63,027 nt of DNA, taken from the NCBI GenBank assembly GCA_017541205.1, contig JAFXZO010000058.1:1-63027 (forward strand). The letters run 5' to 3'. This DNA comes from Clostridia bacterium. Its GTDB lineage: Bacteria; Bacillota; Clostridia; Christensenellales; Aristaeellaceae. Under the pieces are notes generated by a model. That model was given only the letters and a program-made list of their open reading frames with translations. It made no database searches and was not told where the DNA came from. Position numbers and translations under genes: made by a program. Below are positions 37,436 to 45,443 of this stretch, piece after piece (the stretch's first letter is position 1; each line of letters begins with the position of its first letter).

Positions 37436-37831
37436 TTATTCTTCGTCTTCCTCGTCTTCGTCCTCGGCCTCTTCCTCTTCCATTTCCTCCAAGGACAGAT
37501 CGTTTTCGATTTCGTCATATTCCCGGGGCGGGATATCCTCGTCGATCTCGGGAATGATTTCATCCATGGCGCTGACGGGATCGATGCTCAGGCTGCTTTC
37601 GTCCACGCGCACCTCCTGCTCGTCGTCCCGATCGTTGTTGGCGTTCATTTCCTTCAGGCAGAACAGGCACACATCCTTGCCGGGAAGGGCCGGCGCTTCG
37701 TTGCAAACGGTGCAAAGCTCAATTTCGTCCCTTTGCCTTTCGCCCTTCATTTCCCGCTTGCAAACCTTGCAGTAGCCTTCTTCTTCCGTGATGTAGTTCA
37801 GCTCGCACCGAGGGCACTTTATCAGACGCAT
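37436..37831 (-). CDS. Zinc-ribbon protein with highly acidic tail, unknown function
   Basis: The 131-residue protein begins with paired CxxC motifs: CPRC, CKVC, then CTVC and CLFC, enough for two zinc ribbons. From about residue 66 it is dominated by Asp and Glu, ending in an almost pure acidic run. The acidic tail may bind basic proteins or mimic nucleic acid. The ATG at 37831 follows GGAGG. It directly precedes the metallophosphoesterase with no gap, which suggests a shared task. No family name is certain. Confidence 0.72.
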   Translation of the reverse strand: MRLIKCPRCELNYITEEEGYCKVCKREMKGERQRDEIELCTVCNEAPALPGKDVCLFCLKEMNANNDRDDEQEVRVDESSLSIDPVSAMDEIIPEIDEDIPPREYDEIENDLSLEEMEEEEAEDEDEEDEE

Positions 37832-37888
37832 GGTCTTGATTCCTCCATTCCTGCCAGGTTTTTCCATGGCAGATCACTGGCAATTTCA

Positions 37889-37917
37889 TTGCAATTTGGA
37901 AACGGATATACTACGAT
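37889..37917 (+). promoter_or_regulatory. Probable promoter of the CAP-domain gene
   Basis: TTGCAA (37889-37894) and TACGAT (37912-37917) are 17 bases apart, 41 bases before the start codon. A TATACT inside the spacer is too close to the -35 to serve with it. Confidence 0.5.
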
Positions 37918-37958
37918 TGTCATGCGGTCCGGAATGTTTTTACAAAGGAGGATATATC

Positions 37959-38630
37959 ATGAAACGCATACCCTGTCTTTTGCTGTTGATCGCGCTGACA
38001 CTATGGAGCTTTTCCGCGTTCGCGTCGGAAAACGCCCCCGCTTCCCAGTTCGGCTTCCACGGCTGGCCCTACCGGCAGAGCACCGGCTGCGCCGCAAACA
38101 GCAGCGCGAAAAGCACGGCTCTGCGCAGGATCGATTCACGGCAGCCCCGGGGGCAATCCGAAGAGAAGACGGAAGACGCCCGCGAAACAGCGGCGCGGCG
38201 GTCTGCCTCAACGCCCACTGTAAGCACGGGAGATTATACTACATTATCCGTTTCAGCGCAAGAGCAAAAACTATTGAATTTGGTCAACCAGGATCGGGCG
38301 GCCAACGGCCTTGCTCCCCTGGCGGAAGACCCGGCGCTGTCCGCCCTGGCCCGCCTCAAATCCGACGACATGAACCAGGGAAATTACCTGGCCCATCAGT
38401 CGCCCACCCTGGGCAGCGCCGCCCAGATGCTGACGAAGCACGGCTATTCCTTCCAGGGCGTTGGCGAAAACATCGCCCATCATCGGGATGTGGAGAAAGC
38501 CGAGGCAGCCTTTATGAGCAGTCCCGGACACCGGCAGAACATCCTGGGCAGCCAGTGGACCCGGATCGGCATCGGGGTGAGCGTCGATCAAAACGGATAC
38601 GTCTACGCGACGGAGCTGTTCGCCAGGTAG
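37959..38630 (+). CDS. Secreted CAP-domain (SCP/YkwD-type) protein
   Basis: The 223-residue protein has a signal peptide (about 1-22, cut near AFASE), a Ser/Arg/Glu-rich linker to about residue 95 and a C-terminal CAP domain. The domain shows LLNLVNQDRAANGLAPL, HQSPTLGSAAQML, GENIAHH and SSPGHRQNIL, the usual bacterial CAP pattern. In spore formers such YkwD/SafA-linked proteins occur in envelopes and spores; the activity is not known. AAAGGAGG precedes the ATG. It converges with the small gene at 38641-38910, leaving a ten-base gap. Confidence 0.87.
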   Translation: MKRIPCLLLLIALTLWSFSAFASENAPASQFGFHGWPYRQSTGCAANSSAKSTALRRIDSRQPRGQSEEKTEDARETAARRSASTPTVSTGDYTTLSVSAQEQKLLNLVNQDRAANGLAPLAEDPALSALARLKSDDMNQGNYLAHQSPTLGSAAQMLTKHGYSFQGVGENIAHHRDVEKAEAAFMSSPGHRQNILGSQWTRIGIGVSVDQNGYVYATELFAR

Positions 38631-38640
38631 CGCCCCTCCC

Positions 38641-38910
38641 TCAGGAGCGGGATCCGCCCCTTCCATTCGTGACCACATGGCGAAGCGCCGCCCGGACGCG
38701 GGGCTCTTCCCGCTCCTTCTTAAGCGGCGGCTGGCTTTCCGGGCTTTGAAACGCCGGTTTGGCCAGCCGCTGTTTTTTTTCTGTATCCGCGTCGCCTTCG
38801 AGCGCGTGTTTGAGCGCCGCGCCGACGGCCATGTGCCGGGGCAGGGCCGAAAGCAGCGCCGCTTCCTCGATGTTCAGGGCGGGGCTGTACGCTTCTCGCC
38901 ATGCTGACAT
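38641..38910 (-). CDS. Small hypothetical protein
   Basis: An 89-residue ORF starts at an ATG (38910) preceded by GAGGTGAAGATC. It reads MSAWREAYSPALNIEEAAL and then becomes Lys/Arg/Glu/Pro-rich. I do not recognise a family, and there is no signal peptide, membrane segment or cysteine motif. It is flanked by the GNAT-gene terminator upstream and a convergent CAP gene. The codons look like those of neighbours and the ribosome site is good, so it is probably real. Confidence 0.45.
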   Translation of the reverse strand: MSAWREAYSPALNIEEAALLSALPRHMAVGAALKHALEGDADTEKKQRLAKPAFQSPESQPPLKKEREEPRVRAALRHVVTNGRGGSRS

Positions 38911-39011
38911 GATCTTCACCTCGTCTTCCTTGATTTCCCCGGCGCTTTGGCCGCGCCTGACGGGATCGCTGCATCCTATGCCGGCGGAAAAAAACGCGTG
39001 CAAACAAAAAA

Positions 39012-39030
39012 CCCGCCGGAGAGCGGCGGG
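39012..39030 (-). terminator. Terminator after the GNAT gene
   Basis: On the minus strand CCCGCCG and CGGCGGG pair around CTCTC and are followed by TTTTTTG, 26 bases after the GNAT stop. Confidence 0.85.
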
Positions 39031-39056
39031 CGAGCGCGTCAACGATGCGGCGCTGT

Positions 39057-40169
39057 TTATTCTTCCAGGCTTTTTTCGTATTGGCGATAGACGCGGTAGA
39101 GATGGGAGGCCATTTTTTCGGTGTTGGCGACGGAAGAAACGCTGGTTTCATCCACGGTGGAGCCCTCCACCCACTGGATGCCCAGGGATTTTGCGCCCAG
39201 ATACGCCTCATAGAACATGGCGGTATTGACGCCCTTGTGCTGGAATTCAGGCACCACGAACTGCATCACGCACCGGGCCCCGTGGATTTTGCCGGCGCCC
39301 AGCAGCCTTTGCGCCCAGCCGATGGGCAGGACGTGGCCCTTCATGGCTTTGAGCACCTGGTTATAGTCCGGCAGCGCGGCCACCAGGCCGATGGGCCGGT
39401 TGCCCGCGTAGGCCATCACGGAAATCTCGGGGCGGTAATAGGGCCGCAGGCGCTTGATGACCCGCATGGTGTCGCCATAGGTGGGCACGCTGCTTTCCCA
39501 TTCGGGCGGGAACGCCTCGCGGATCACGCGGCTGATGTTCTGGGTCAGGCGTTCTTCATTTTCGGCGGTAAACTGGATATGCTCCACGCGGAAGCCGAAG
39601 CGCTGCTTGGCGCGGGGAACGACTTCTTCTAAGATGTGCTGCTGATCGAACTCATCCATCCGCATGAAATAGGCCAGATGATCCCTGTGTTTTTGGAAGC
39701 CGCACTTTTCAAGATAATCAGCGTAATAGGAAGGATTATAGGGATTGAGGAAAACCGGAGGACCGTCGAAGCCCTGCACGAGCAGGCCCTTGCTGAATTC
39801 CTCCGCGCCGACCGGGCCGATCACCGCTTCCATGCCCTCTTCCCGCAGGAAGGCGCAGGCCGCGTCCAGCACGGTGCGCGCGTAATCCGCCCGCTGCGCG
39901 CACTCAAACAAGCCAAAATACCCGCATTTCCGGTTCAGGCGCTCGTTGAGCCTTTCATCGATCCCCGCCATCACCCGGGCCACCGGCTGGCTGCCGTCAT
40001 AGACCAGGAAAAAGCGCCTGGGGCCTTCCTGGGATTTGCACAAAAGCCGCAATTGATCCTGGATCAGCGGCGGCACCCAGTTGGGATCCTCCTTATACAG
40101 CGAAAAAGGCAACAGGACAAAGGGCCTCAGGGCAACGCTGTTTTGCTCCAAAACTTCCACGCGAATCAT
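39057..40169 (-). CDS. Large GNAT-fold N-acetyltransferase (YghO-like)
   Basis: The 370-residue protein resembles the long GNAT relatives sometimes named YghO: an N-terminal part beginning FVLLPFSLYKEDPNWVPPL and a C-terminal GNAT region with VMQFVVPEFQHKGVNTAMF, the acetyl-CoA binding stretch. The LYKxDPNWVPPL motif is typical of this subgroup. The substrate is unknown. GAAGGTGAA precedes the ATG. It lies 80 bases after tatD and ends the division-cluster run at a terminator. Confidence 0.8.
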   Translation of the reverse strand: MIRVEVLEQNSVALRPFVLLPFSLYKEDPNWVPPLIQDQLRLLCKSQEGPRRFFLVYDGSQPVARVMAGIDERLNERLNRKCGYFGLFECAQRADYARTVLDAACAFLREEGMEAVIGPVGAEEFSKGLLVQGFDGPPVFLNPYNPSYYADYLEKCGFQKHRDHLAYFMRMDEFDQQHILEEVVPRAKQRFGFRVEHIQFTAENEERLTQNISRVIREAFPPEWESSVPTYGDTMRVIKRLRPYYRPEISVMAYAGNRPIGLVAALPDYNQVLKAMKGHVLPIGWAQRLLGAGKIHGARCVMQFVVPEFQHKGVNTAMFYEAYLGAKSLGIQWVEGSTVDETSVSSVANTEKMASHLYRVYRQYEKSLEE

Positions 40170-40249
40170 GGCTTCACCTTCTTTTATGGTGTTCTCGACG
40201 AAAACAGTATATCATTGTTTTCCCGCTTTGTCAAAAGCCGGAAGGCGGA

Positions 40250-41041
40250 TCACGCGTTTTCCTCCCGTTCCTGCGCCGGGATGCGGTAAACACGGCAGGC
40301 GTTTTCCCAGGTGATCGCCGCCATTTCCTCCGGCGGCATGCCCCAAAGCTCCGCAAGCTTCCGAAGGGTATAGACCACGTTCGCCGGCTCGTTCCGCCTT
40401 CCGCGCATGGGCTCCGGGGAAAGGTAGGGGCTGTCCGTTTCCACAAGGAGCCGATCCAGCGGCACTTCCTTTGCCGCCGCCTGCAGATGCGGCGCTTTTT
40501 TGAACGTCAGCGGCCCGGCAAAGGACACATAAAACCCCATTTTCACATATTCCCTTGCGATTTCCGCGCTGCCGGAAAAGCAATGGATGATGCCGGAAGG
40601 CTTTTTGCTGAGCGAATGGAAATAATCCACCATCTCCCCGTGCGCGTCGCGGATATGGAAGATCACGGGCACATCCGCTTCCAGCGCGAGGGCAACCTGC
40701 TCGTCCATCACCCGCTTTTGCACATCGCGGGGCGACAGATCATAATAGTAATCCAGCCCGATTTCCCCCAGGGCCACCACGCGGTCCCGGCCAAGCAGCG
40801 CTTTGAGCGTATCCAGATAATCCGCGGCCGCGTCCTTCGCTTCATGCGGATGCACCCCGGCGGCGGCGTACACGCCCGGATGCGAGGCGGCAAAGGCAAT
40901 GCACCGGCGTGAGGACGGGATATCGCTGCCGACGCAAACGCACCGGCGGACCCCGGCCAGCAGCATCCTTTGGTACGCTTCCGTGCGGTCCTCGTCAAAC
41001 CGTTCATCGTCCAAATGGCAATGGGTATCAAATACGTTCAC
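40250..41041 (-). CDS. tatD: TatD family metal-dependent hydrolase/DNase
   Basis: The 263-residue TIM-barrel hydrolase has the metal motifs DTHCHLD, GEIGLDYYYD, HIRDAHGE, HCFSG and ETDSPYLSPEP. TatD proteins show 3'-5' DNase activity and take part in DNA repair or RNA quality control. Length is typical. The start is GTG with AAGGAAG upstream. It lies behind the divIVA terminator, so it may be expressed by read-through. Confidence 0.95.
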   Translation of the reverse strand: MNVFDTHCHLDDERFDEDRTEAYQRMLLAGVRRCVCVGSDIPSSRRCIAFAASHPGVYAAAGVHPHEAKDAAADYLDTLKALLGRDRVVALGEIGLDYYYDLSPRDVQKRVMDEQVALALEADVPVIFHIRDAHGEMVDYFHSLSKKPSGIIHCFSGSAEIAREYVKMGFYVSFAGPLTFKKAPHLQAAAKEVPLDRLLVETDSPYLSPEPMRGRRNEPANVVYTLRKLAELWGMPPEEMAAITWENACRVYRIPAQEREENA

Positions 41042-41073
41042 ATGAAAGACTTCCTTAATCTAAAAAATAAAAC

Positions 41074-41112
41074 GCTTGACCCTTTTCCAAAGACGCGGGA
41101 AAAGAGCCAAGC
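41074..41112 (-). terminator. Terminator after divIVA
   Basis: On the minus strand GCTTGGCTCTTTTCC pairs with GGAAAAGGGTCAAGC, with one mismatch, and is followed by GTTTTATTTTTT. It separates divIVA from tatD. Confidence 0.82.
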
Positions 41113-41125
41113 GGAGCAGATTCCT

Positions 41126-41686
41126 TTACTCAAACAGCGCCGATTCCGCTTTCAACACGTGCTCCTGATCCTGCAGCAGGCGCAGGAAACGGTCCCGGTA
41201 ATCCTTAGCGGCGGCCTTGAGCATTTCCACTTCCTTGACCAGCGCGGCCTTTTCCTCTTCCAGATCCTCCACATCGCGGGAGGCACGGGAATCCGCGTTT
41301 TTCAGGATCTCATCGGCCTTGGCCTGGGCTTCGGCCAGGGTGTCGTCATACACCTTCTGGGCGCGGGCAAGCAAACGCTGGGCAGCCTCGCTCGCGTCCT
41401 CGCGCGGGGCCTGGACAGCCTTGGGCGCTTCCTTCACGGGCGCGGGCACGGGGGTGGGCGCGGGCACCGCCGCGCTGGGCATCGGAACGGGCGCGGGCAC
41501 CGCCGCGGACGCGTACCCGCCGTGGGAGGCCTGGCTCAGCCGCTGGTTCAGCGTGGCGATTTCTTCCTGCAGGGCGACCATTTCATCGCAGATTTCATCC
41601 AGGAATTCGTCCACCTCGACGGGATCATAGCCGCGCATTTTCGTTTTGAATTCTTTTTCCTCGATCATGGCAACGGTGATAGGCAT
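41126..41686 (-). CDS. divIVA: DivIVA family cell-pole/septum protein
   Basis: The 186-residue protein has the conserved DivIVA N-terminus (EEKEFKTKMRGYDPVEVDEFLDEI, about residues 9-32) with its first coiled coil. An Ala/Pro/Val-rich linker (about 55-92) and a longer second coiled coil follow. DivIVA binds negatively curved membrane at poles and septa and recruits partners. It ends the HlyD-like/yggS/sepF/yggT run, which is the usual ylm-type neighbourhood. GAAAGGAG precedes the ATG. Confidence 0.93.
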   Translation of the reverse strand: MPITVAMIEEKEFKTKMRGYDPVEVDEFLDEICDEMVALQEEIATLNQRLSQASHGGYASAAVPAPVPMPSAAVPAPTPVPAPVKEAPKAVQAPREDASEAAQRLLARAQKVYDDTLAEAQAKADEILKNADSRASRDVEDLEEEKAALVKEVEMLKAAAKDYRDRFLRLLQDQEHVLKAESALFE

Positions 41687-41736
41687 GGCACAGGCTCCTT
41701 TCGGTGATGTGATTCGATGGGGAGGGGATCAGGTGT

Positions 41737-41994
41737 TCAGAAGATGCTCAGGATCGCCTGAAGGATATAGCAGATCGCGGCCGCGGCCAGGGAGCCGATG
41801 TCGATCTTGAAGCGCCGGTCCGGCAGGATCTTGGACGCGACCTGGTTGCCGATCCGGACGCCGGGCTCGCAGAGCCTGGCCAGCGTGCTCATCCAGGGCT
41901 GCTGGGCGGCGGTTACATAAGGAAGCGAAAAATGCAAAAGCTGCATCAGGAAATAGATCATAAGCACAAAGCGAATCAGCGCGATAATTTTCAT
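41737..41994 (-). CDS. yggT: YggT family membrane protein
   Basis: The 85-residue protein has a first hydrophobic helix (ALIRFVLMIYFLMQLLHFSL), the central RIGNQVASKILPDRRFKIDIGSL-type segment with Pro/Asp, and a final helix. This is the YggT plan, and its place between sepF and divIVA is standard. YggT proteins are linked to osmotic tolerance and cell-envelope organisation, with an unclear mechanism. Confidence 0.85.
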   Translation of the reverse strand: MKIIALIRFVLMIYFLMQLLHFSLPYVTAAQQPWMSTLARLCEPGVRIGNQVASKILPDRRFKIDIGSLAAAAICYILQAILSIF

Positions 41995-42057
41995 CCCGTT
42001 TTCCTCTTTCTTCCGTCCGTATCATCCCATGCGTGATCCGGCATGGGAAAAGGCGGA

Positions 42058-43068
42058 TTATTGTTCCGCCGCGACCGCTTCATCCGGCGCGTAGCCGTAG
42101 GATACGGGCTGGGCGGAAAAGCCGACCGACGCCGCCGCCTGGGGCGCGGGCCGCTGATAGAAATCCTGCGGCGTTTCATCCTGCTGGGCGGAGCGCTGGG
42201 TAAAGCCCTGCTCGCCGGCGTACGGGTTCTGCTGCGCATAGGGATTTTGCTGCTGCGGGGCGGCGTAAGCGCCCGCCCGCTGCTGCGGCTGCTGGCCGTA
42301 GGCGGCGCGCTGGCCCTGGTAGGGCTGCTGGTACTGCGGCCGGGCCTGGCGCACGGGGGCATTGTTCATGATATTGGTGGCCTGATCGGCAAACACGGCC
42401 AGCGTCTGGGGCGCAAGCAGATACACGCCGTAGCGGGACACCTTGGTGATGGTGGCGGTCAGGGAATAGCACGCGCCGCTGAGCGTGTCCACGAGCCTGC
42501 GCATTTCGGAGGGATCGGTCACGTTTTCCAGCACGATCACCACCGCGTCCCCGTTGCGAAGGAGCGTGATGGCGCTGCGGCAATCGGCCATGGAGCGCGC
42601 GTTGATGATGCGGGCGGAAAGCAGGCTGTTCGCCGGAGCCTGGGGCTCCTGGACGGGCTGCTGCTGCGGCTGGCCAAAGAAGCTGTGCTGCTGATACGAG
42701 CCGATATCGACCACGTTGCTCTGCTCCTGCTGGGCGGCATGCTGCTGGGAGCGGCGGTTGCGCGTCGGCTGCGTTTGCTGCTGCGGAACGGGCTGCTGCT
42801 GAACAGGCTGCTGATACGCGGGGGCCGAAGCGGGCTGCTGGTACGGCTGATACTGCTGATACGATTGCTGATAGCCCGGATACTGCTGCCCCTGCGCGCC
42901 GGCCCAGGGCGTCACCTGCGGCTGCTGAACCGGAGGATACTCCTGCTGCGGCTCGTAGCGCGCTTCCCGTTTCCGGGGAGCGGGCGCTTCGCTTCCGTCG
43001 TAAAAGAAGTTGTTGTAAACCGAGCGCGCTTTCTCCATCAGGCCTCCGAACAAATTCGTCCCTGCCAT
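42058..43068 (-). CDS. sepF: SepF with long Gln/Tyr/Pro-rich disordered regions
   Basis: The 336-residue protein has the amphipathic membrane-binding start (NLFGGLMEKARSVYNNFF). Its SepF core spans about residues 148-217 and includes INARSMADCRSAITLL, VVIVLENVTDPSEMRRL and SRYGVYLLAP. SepF tethers FtsZ to the membrane. Family members are usually about 150 residues; here about 110 Gln/Tyr/Pro-rich residues precede the core and about 115 follow it. Both stretches lack charge and look like prion-type low-complexity sequence. GTAGGAGG precedes the ATG. Confidence 0.9.
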   Translation of the reverse strand: MAGTNLFGGLMEKARSVYNNFFYDGSEAPAPRKREARYEPQQEYPPVQQPQVTPWAGAQGQQYPGYQQSYQQYQPYQQPASAPAYQQPVQQQPVPQQQTQPTRNRRSQQHAAQQEQSNVVDIGSYQQHSFFGQPQQQPVQEPQAPANSLLSARIINARSMADCRSAITLLRNGDAVVIVLENVTDPSEMRRLVDTLSGACYSLTATITKVSRYGVYLLAPQTLAVFADQATNIMNNAPVRQARPQYQQPYQGQRAAYGQQPQQRAGAYAAPQQQNPYAQQNPYAGEQGFTQRSAQQDETPQDFYQRPAPQAAASVGFSAQPVSYGYAPDEAVAAEQ

Positions 43069-43092
43069 GACCCGTATCCTCCTACGTTCTAT

Positions 43093-43758
43093 CTATCGAA
43101 ATAAAGCTGAACCAACCCGTACCATCGTCGCCCCATAGCGGGCGGCCAGATCGTAATCCTGGCTCATCCCCATGGAAAGCTCCGTCATATCCGTATCCCG
43201 CACAGCCTCCTGCCGGCATTGATCCAGAAGCTGGCGCATACGGACAAAATACCCGGAAATGATCTCCCTTTCCGCGTTCAGAGGCATCATCGTCATCAGC
43301 CCCCTCACGTGGACGCCCGGGAAGGCGGCGCATGCGCGCAGGAAGGGAAGCAGGTCTTCCTCCGTGACGCCGCCCTTTTGCGGCTCCCTGGCAATGTTGA
43401 CCTGCACAAGAACCGGCATCCTCAGGCCCGCCTTCTGGGCCTGGCGGTCGATTTCCCGCGCCAGTTCGATATGATCCAGCGAATGGATCATGCACACATC
43501 CTTGATGATGTATTTGACCTTGTTGCTCTGCAAACGCCCGATCAGGTGGATGGAAAACCTGCCCTCCAGATACGGCAGCTTTTCGCGGATGGCCTGCACC
43601 CGGTTTTCCCCGATGTCCGAAACCCCGGCGTCAAGCAGCGGCATGATTTCCTCGGGCGTGGAATACTTGGTGACGGCGATCAGCTTGGGGGGCCTCCCCC
43701 ACGCTTCGCTTTCGCGCCTGAGCACCTCCCGCACCTGCGCCACTCTGTCTTGCAGCAT
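43093..43758 (-). CDS. yggS: YggS family PLP-binding homeostasis protein
   Basis: The 221-residue alanine-racemase-fold protein binds pyridoxal phosphate through the Lys in AVTKYST (about residue 30). It has GENRVQAIREK, HLIGRLQSNKVKYI, VNIAREPQKGG and SMGMSQDYDLA, all family signatures. YggS-type proteins buffer PLP and influence amino-acid pools; no enzymatic reaction is established. It lies between the HlyD-like gene and sepF, as in many Firmicutes. AGAAGGAG precedes the ATG. Confidence 0.95.
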   Translation of the reverse strand: MLQDRVAQVREVLRRESEAWGRPPKLIAVTKYSTPEEIMPLLDAGVSDIGENRVQAIREKLPYLEGRFSIHLIGRLQSNKVKYIIKDVCMIHSLDHIELAREIDRQAQKAGLRMPVLVQVNIAREPQKGGVTEEDLLPFLRACAAFPGVHVRGLMTMMPLNAEREIISGYFVRMRQLLDQCRQEAVRDTDMTELSMGMSQDYDLAARYGATMVRVGSALFR

Positions 43759-43773
43759 TGCTTGATCTCCTTC

Positions 43774-45327
43774 TCAGAACAGGCGGACCGGCACGCCGTC
43801 GTATAAGACCCCCGCGTTATCCGGGATCACGTACGCCTTGTTCCCATCGTCAGACACCACTTCCACCCCGGTCCAATACTGGCCGCCCTCGGTGATGATG
43901 ACCACGCCCTTGCGCCCGCCCTGCACATAAATCGCGTTGGACGGCACCATGAGGCTGTTCACGTTTTCGCCGATGCGCACCTGGCAGGAGCGAAGATAGA
44001 GCACGTCCGGCAGAAAGCTCGTATCCTCCACCACCAGGCGGACCAGAAGCTCGCCGCCCGAGCGCGTGAAGGATTCGATCGTGGCGTTCAGCACCACGTT
44101 ATCGAAGCTTTCGATCACCAGCTTATAGGAGCGGCCGTTCATGGGCGTCCAGTTTTTTTCGCTGCACAGCATCAGGATCGCCCATTTTTCCTTGCGCACC
44201 AGGCGATAAATATCGGTGCTGTTGCGGGTGGAAACCGAACTTTCCACTTTGGGCACCTGGCCGTTGAACATGTTCCGGACCTCGGCGGGGCCGAAATCCG
44301 CGTATGTGCTCATGTTCAGGGCCTTTTCGTACCCGTCCGTGTAGAAGCTGACCAGGCCGTTGGCCGAGGTGGCGAATTGCTTGGTCCAGGTGGATATGCG
44401 CTGCAATTGGGTGTTTTCATCGTCGTAGAGACGGCTCAGCTTCTGATCGTCGGGAAACTTCTGCTTGATGTAGATCTGCTGAGCCTGCATGGCCTCCTTG
44501 AGCAGCGTCTCCTGCAGGCTGATGCTGCCCTGCGCGCCGTGCACCAGGCGCTGCACCTCCATGGCGCGGGCCTGCACCTCGGTCATCCGCTTTTGCAGCG
44601 TGGTATCCGATACCGCGCCGTAGACCAGCACCTTGTGGTACGCCTTGATCTGATCGCGGTAGTTTTGCAGCGTCACCCATTCCTTGGCGTTAAAGCCGGA
44701 CGTGTATATGGTGGCGACCAGGGTACCGCGCGCCACGTCCGCCCCTTCCTCCGCATCAAAATCGATCTGGGAGACGCCCTCCTGGGAATACACCGTTTCA
44801 TCGCGGACGATCACAGCGTCGCCCGTATAGGAGGAGGACATGGAATCGAACCGCACGTAGCCATAGGACACCCGATTGGAGGAAAGCAGCCGGGCGATCG
44901 CCAGCGCCGCAAAAATAACGACCGCAACCGCCAGGATGATATAGCCGCCGCGGCCGCGCCTGCCGGCCGTATGCGGCATGCCGGTTTTGGGGGGCTGATA
45001 TCTGGGCCCCTCCGCGCTGCCCGTGTGCGCGCTCTGCGGCTCCGCCTGGGGCGCGCCGGCATAGTCCTGCTCGAAAGGCGCGTACTGCGGCGCGCCGTCC
45101 GGATAAATATCCACAGGGGGCGGCACCTGGCCCGGCGCCGATCCGTTTTGGGCCTGCTGGCCGGGAATGGGCCGCTGCACCCAGGTTTGATCCGTCGGCA
45201 GCTGATTCCAGGGCGGCGTGCCGCCCGCATCCTGGCCGGCGCTTTGACCGTTTTGTGGATAAAAACCTTGTGGGGGCTGCATGGCTTCCTCCGTTCTAAA
45301 GGATAACTCTGTATTATTCGCGGCCAT
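43774..45327 (-). CDS. HlyD-like periplasmic-adaptor protein with long Pro/Gln-rich N-terminus
   Basis: The 517-residue protein has a disordered Pro/Gln/Gly-rich cytoplasmic region (about 1-125), one membrane helix (about 129-148) and an outer part. The outer part resembles HlyD-family adaptors: a biotinyl-lipoyl-like half (VSQIDFDAEEGADVARGTLVA), a helical hairpin and closing beta domains. HlyD adaptors normally work with an ABC exporter, but none is encoded nearby. Its place ahead of yggS-sepF-yggT-divIVA suggests a link to division or envelope growth. AAGAAGG precedes the ATG. Confidence 0.72.
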   Translation of the reverse strand: MAANNTELSFRTEEAMQPPQGFYPQNGQSAGQDAGGTPPWNQLPTDQTWVQRPIPGQQAQNGSAPGQVPPPVDIYPDGAPQYAPFEQDYAGAPQAEPQSAHTGSAEGPRYQPPKTGMPHTAGRRGRGGYIILAVAVVIFAALAIARLLSSNRVSYGYVRFDSMSSSYTGDAVIVRDETVYSQEGVSQIDFDAEEGADVARGTLVATIYTSGFNAKEWVTLQNYRDQIKAYHKVLVYGAVSDTTLQKRMTEVQARAMEVQRLVHGAQGSISLQETLLKEAMQAQQIYIKQKFPDDQKLSRLYDDENTQLQRISTWTKQFATSANGLVSFYTDGYEKALNMSTYADFGPAEVRNMFNGQVPKVESSVSTRNSTDIYRLVRKEKWAILMLCSEKNWTPMNGRSYKLVIESFDNVVLNATIESFTRSGGELLVRLVVEDTSFLPDVLYLRSCQVRIGENVNSLMVPSNAIYVQGGRKGVVIITEGGQYWTGVEVVSDDGNKAYVIPDNAGVLYDGVPVRLF

Positions 45328-45443
45328 ACGAAAAAATCCTTCTTTTTTTAAGAAAGTTTTTCGTATTTGAGAATTTTTTTCAACGCAGGCATTTCAAAAC
45401 CATGTTTGTTTTGTTTCTGCCCGTGCGAAAAGGCCGCGCCGGA

